From Microtetraspora niveoalba (GTDB taxonomy: Bacteria; Actinomycetota; Actinomycetes; Streptosporangiales; Streptosporangiaceae): a stretch of 64,000 nt of DNA. Position numbers and translations under genes: made by a program. The notes below the pieces were generated by a model. It did no database searches. It saw only the letters and a program-made list of their open reading frames with translations, and was not told where the DNA came from. Positions 62,157 to 64,000 of this stretch are shown piece by piece. Location: the NCBI RefSeq assembly GCF_001570405.1, contig NZ_BBYM01000008.1, forward strand, positions 185,968 to 249,967. Direction: 5' to 3'. Position 1 is the first letter of the stretch, and every line of letters starts with the position of its first letter.

Positions 62157-62414
62157 GTGGCCGAGCGCAAGGTCACCGTCATGTCCGAAGTCGGGCTGCA
62201 CGCCCGCCCCGCCGCGACGTTCGTGCAAACCGCGGCCCAGGCGCCCTTCGACATCACCGTCGCCAAGTTCGGCGTCCCGCCGGTGAACGCGAAGAGCATC
62301 CTGTCGGTGCTGGCCCTGGACGTGCGCCAGGGCGAGACCATCGTCATCAGCGCCGACGCCGAGGGCGCGGACGAACTCCTGGACCGGCTCGCCGAGATCG
62401 CCTCGGCGTCCTGA
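62157..62414 (+). CDS. ptsH: PTS phosphocarrier protein HPr
   Basis: 85 aa from GTG 62157 (AAGAGGAGGAACC upstream); an open frame extends further up without similarity. Active-site His15 lies in VGLHARPAATFVQTA. In the Ser46 regulatory position of Firmicutes, NAKSILSVLALDV keeps KSI with Ser, as in many actinobacterial HPrs, though no HPr kinase is seen here. Shuttles phosphate from EI to EIIA. EI starts 3 bases after its stop. Confidence 0.95.
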   Translation: MAERKVTVMSEVGLHARPAATFVQTAAQAPFDITVAKFGVPPVNAKSILSVLALDVRQGETIVISADAEGADELLDRLAEIASAS

Positions 62415-62416
62415 GC

Positions 62417-64000
62417 ATGTACGCGGACCGGCTGGCCGGCGTGGGCGTGAGCCCGGGCGCCGGTTACGGCCCGGCGCACCGGCTGGTGCGCGACATTCCC
62501 GAGCCGCACAGAGCGGCGCGTCACGGCGGGGACGCGCGGGCCGAGCTGCGGCGGGCGGAGCGAGCCCTGGAACGGGTCGCCGCCGATCTCGCCGCGCGCG
62601 GCGACCGCGCGGGCGGCGAGGCGCGGGACGTGCTGACCGCGCAGGCCATGATGGCCCGCGACCCCGGACTCGCCGCCGGCGTGGCCGAGCTGATCGACCA
62701 GGGCGTCGCCGCCTCCCGCGCGATCTTCGACGCCTTCGCGAGATATCGGGACCTGCTGGCGGGGGCGGGAGGCTACCTGGCCGGGCGGGTCGCCGACCTC
62801 GACGACATCAGGGACCGGGCCGTGGCGACGCTGGAGGGCCTGGCGCTGCCGGGCCTCCCCGCCGACCCCGCCGAGCCGTACGTGCTGGTGGCCAGGGACC
62901 TCGCCCCCGCCGACACCGCCCTGCTGGACCCCGCGACGGTGGCGGCGTTCGTGACCGAGGAGGGCGGGCCGACCAGCCACACCGCGATCCTGGCCCGCGC
63001 GCTGGGCGTTCCCGCCGTGGTGGGCTGCGCCGGGGCGAGCGCGATCCCGCCGGGGACGCCGCTGCTGGTCGACGGGACGACCGGTGTCGTACGGCTGTCG
63101 CCGGACGAGGAAGAGGTGGCCCGGGCGGTGCGGGCGGCGGAGAAGAAGGCGCTCATCGCCACCGCCTCCGGGGCGGGCGCCACCGCCGACGGCCATGCCG
63201 TACCGCTGCTCGCGAACGTGGGCGGGCCGGCCGACATCGCGCCCGCCCTGGCGGCGGGCGCTGAGGGCGTGGGCCTGTTCCGGACCGAGTTCCTCTTCCT
63301 GGACCGGGAGGACCCTCCGACGTGGGAGGAGCAGCAGGAGGCCTACCACGCGGTGTTCGAGGCGTTCTCGGGCAGCCGGGTGATCGTCCGGGTCCTCGAC
63401 GCCGGGGCCGACAAGCCGCTCGACTTCCTGCCGCCGCCCGCTCCGGAGCCCAACCCCGCTCTCGGCGAGCGGGGGGTACGGATGTTCCGCCATTTCCCCG
63501 ACATCCTGGCCGCGCAGCTCGAAGCGCTCGCCAGGGCCGCCAAGGGCACCTCGGCGCGGGTGCAGGTGATGGCGCCGATGGTCGCCACGGCCGAGGAGGC
63601 CGCCTGGTTCGGCGACGCCTGCCGGGCGGCGGGACTGCCGTCCGCCGGGGTCATGATCGAGATCCCGTCGGCGGCCCTGCGCGCCGCCGACATCGCCTCG
63701 GTCACCGGCTTCTTCTCGATCGGGACGAACGACCTCACCCAGTACACGCTCGCCGCGGACCGGGAGGCGGCGGCACTCGCGGGGCTGCAGGACCCGTGGC
63801 ATCCCGCCGTGCTGGACCTCGTCGCGCTGACGGCGTCCGGGGCCGCCGGAGCGGGCCGGGACTGCGGCGTGTGCGGGGAGGCGGCCGCCGACCCGGCCCT
63901 GGCCTGCGTGTTCGTCGGCCTGGGCGTGACGTCGCTCTCCATGGCCGCTCCCGCGCTGCCCCGGGTGCGCGCGGCGCTCGCCGCGCACACGGTGGACGAG
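62417..64000 (+). CDS. ptsI: PTS enzyme I, 3' end beyond the window
   Basis: 528 codons are visible from ATG 62417, and the frame is still open at base 64000 (family length about 550-570). The N-terminal HPr-binding helical part has AGVGVSPGAGYGPAHRLV. The phosphohistidine domain is TEEGGPTSHTAILARALGVPAVVG, with the active-site His. The PEP-binding barrel includes GVGLFRTEFLFLDREDPPTWEEQ, ERGVRMFRHFPDILAAQL, FFSIGTNDLTQYTLAADRE and the catalytic Cys in CGVCGEAAADP. It starts the phosphate relay of this operon from PEP. Only the last few dozen residues are missing. Confidence 0.96.
   Translation, partial: MYADRLAGVGVSPGAGYGPAHRLVRDIPEPHRAARHGGDARAELRRAERALERVAADLAARGDRAGGEARDVLTAQAMMARDPGLAAGVAELIDQGVAASRAIFDAFARYRDLLAGAGGYLAGRVADLDDIRDRAVATLEGLALPGLPADPAEPYVLVARDLAPADTALLDPATVAAFVTEEGGPTSHTAILARALGVPAVVGCAGASAIPPGTPLLVDGTTGVVRLSPDEEEVARAVRAAEKKALIATASGAGATADGHAVPLLANVGGPADIAPALAAGAEGVGLFRTEFLFLDREDPPTWEEQQEAYHAVFEAFSGSRVIVRVLDAGADKPLDFLPPPAPEPNPALGERGVRMFRHFPDILAAQLEALARAAKGTSARVQVMAPMVATAEEAAWFGDACRAAGLPSAGVMIEIPSAALRAADIASVTGFFSIGTNDLTQYTLAADREAAALAGLQDPWHPAVLDLVALTASGAAGAGRDCGVCGEAAADPALACVFVGLGVTSLSMAAPALPRVRAALAAHTVDE

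Overview
The window is GC-rich (roughly 70% or more) actinobacterial chromosome. GTG starts are frequent, many genes overlap by 4 bases (GTGA, ATGA, TTGA), and several genes have a TANNNT -10 box placed directly before the start codon (leaderless type). The gene content points to a filamentous actinomycete, probably near the Streptosporangiales: WhiB, MtrAB-LpqB, F420 biosynthesis, DasR-controlled GlcNAc PTS, SpoIIM-like and Rv3235-like proteins. The backbone is largely colinear, from memory, with the Mycobacterium tuberculosis Rv3264c-Rv3240c region: sugar-nucleotide pyrophosphorylase, fbiB/fbiA, whiB, Rv3259 and Rv3258c homologues, phosphomannomutase, SIS protein, ahcY, mtrA/mtrB/lpqB, comF, hpf, secA.

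Layout. 1-5025: glycan export or assembly genes (GT2 fragment cut by the window edge, GT-B glycosyltransferase, methyltransferase, two divergently oriented flippase-like LPG_synthase_TM proteins). 5077-5250: remnant of an XRE antitoxin. 5498-7697: sugar-1-P nucleotidyltransferase and a HhH-GPD DNA glycosylase. 7704-8036: a tandem repeat and a 35-aa membrane peptide. 8195-15118: coenzyme F420 genes (fbiC; fbiA-fbiB on the opposite strand) flanking a solute-binding/VWA protein. 15284-22436: a Q/P-rich membrane protein, whiB, a very large membrane glycosyltransferase and a DUF5719-type protein. 22467-27159: Rv3259- and Rv3258c-like genes, phosphomannomutase, Trm112-like peptide, SIS isomerase and CDF metal transporter.

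27265-33916: a catabolic island. An IclR regulator is divergent from a flavin reductase, a KshA-like Rieske oxygenase, an HsaA-like monooxygenase, an HsaC-like extradiol dioxygenase, a small Cys protein and an NTF2-like protein, followed by a MerR regulator. It looks like part of a steroid or phenol ring-opening route, but the hydrolase (HsaD) and the Rieske reductase (KshB) are absent. 34130-36848: two adjacent, clearly different S-adenosylhomocysteine hydrolase paralogues, one bacterial-type and one archaeal/Thermotoga-type. 37221-44889: RDD and SpoIIM genes, then a tightly overlapping DUF58/MoxR/DUF4350/DUF4129/membrane-protein operon.

45228-57098: mtrA-mtrB-lpqB, comF with a coupled 31-aa reading frame, hpf behind a long leader, a NarL-type regulator, a YcaQ-type glycosylase, a HGxxPxxW membrane protein and secA, closed by a very strong terminator. 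57207-64000: a Rv3235-like gene and a compact GlcNAc phosphotransferase system. dasR and EIIC lie on one strand; the SIS deaminase, EIIB, EIIA, HPr and EI lie on the other, around a double DasR-type operator. EI runs off the end. No tRNA, rRNA, CRISPR array, IS element or prophage gene was seen.
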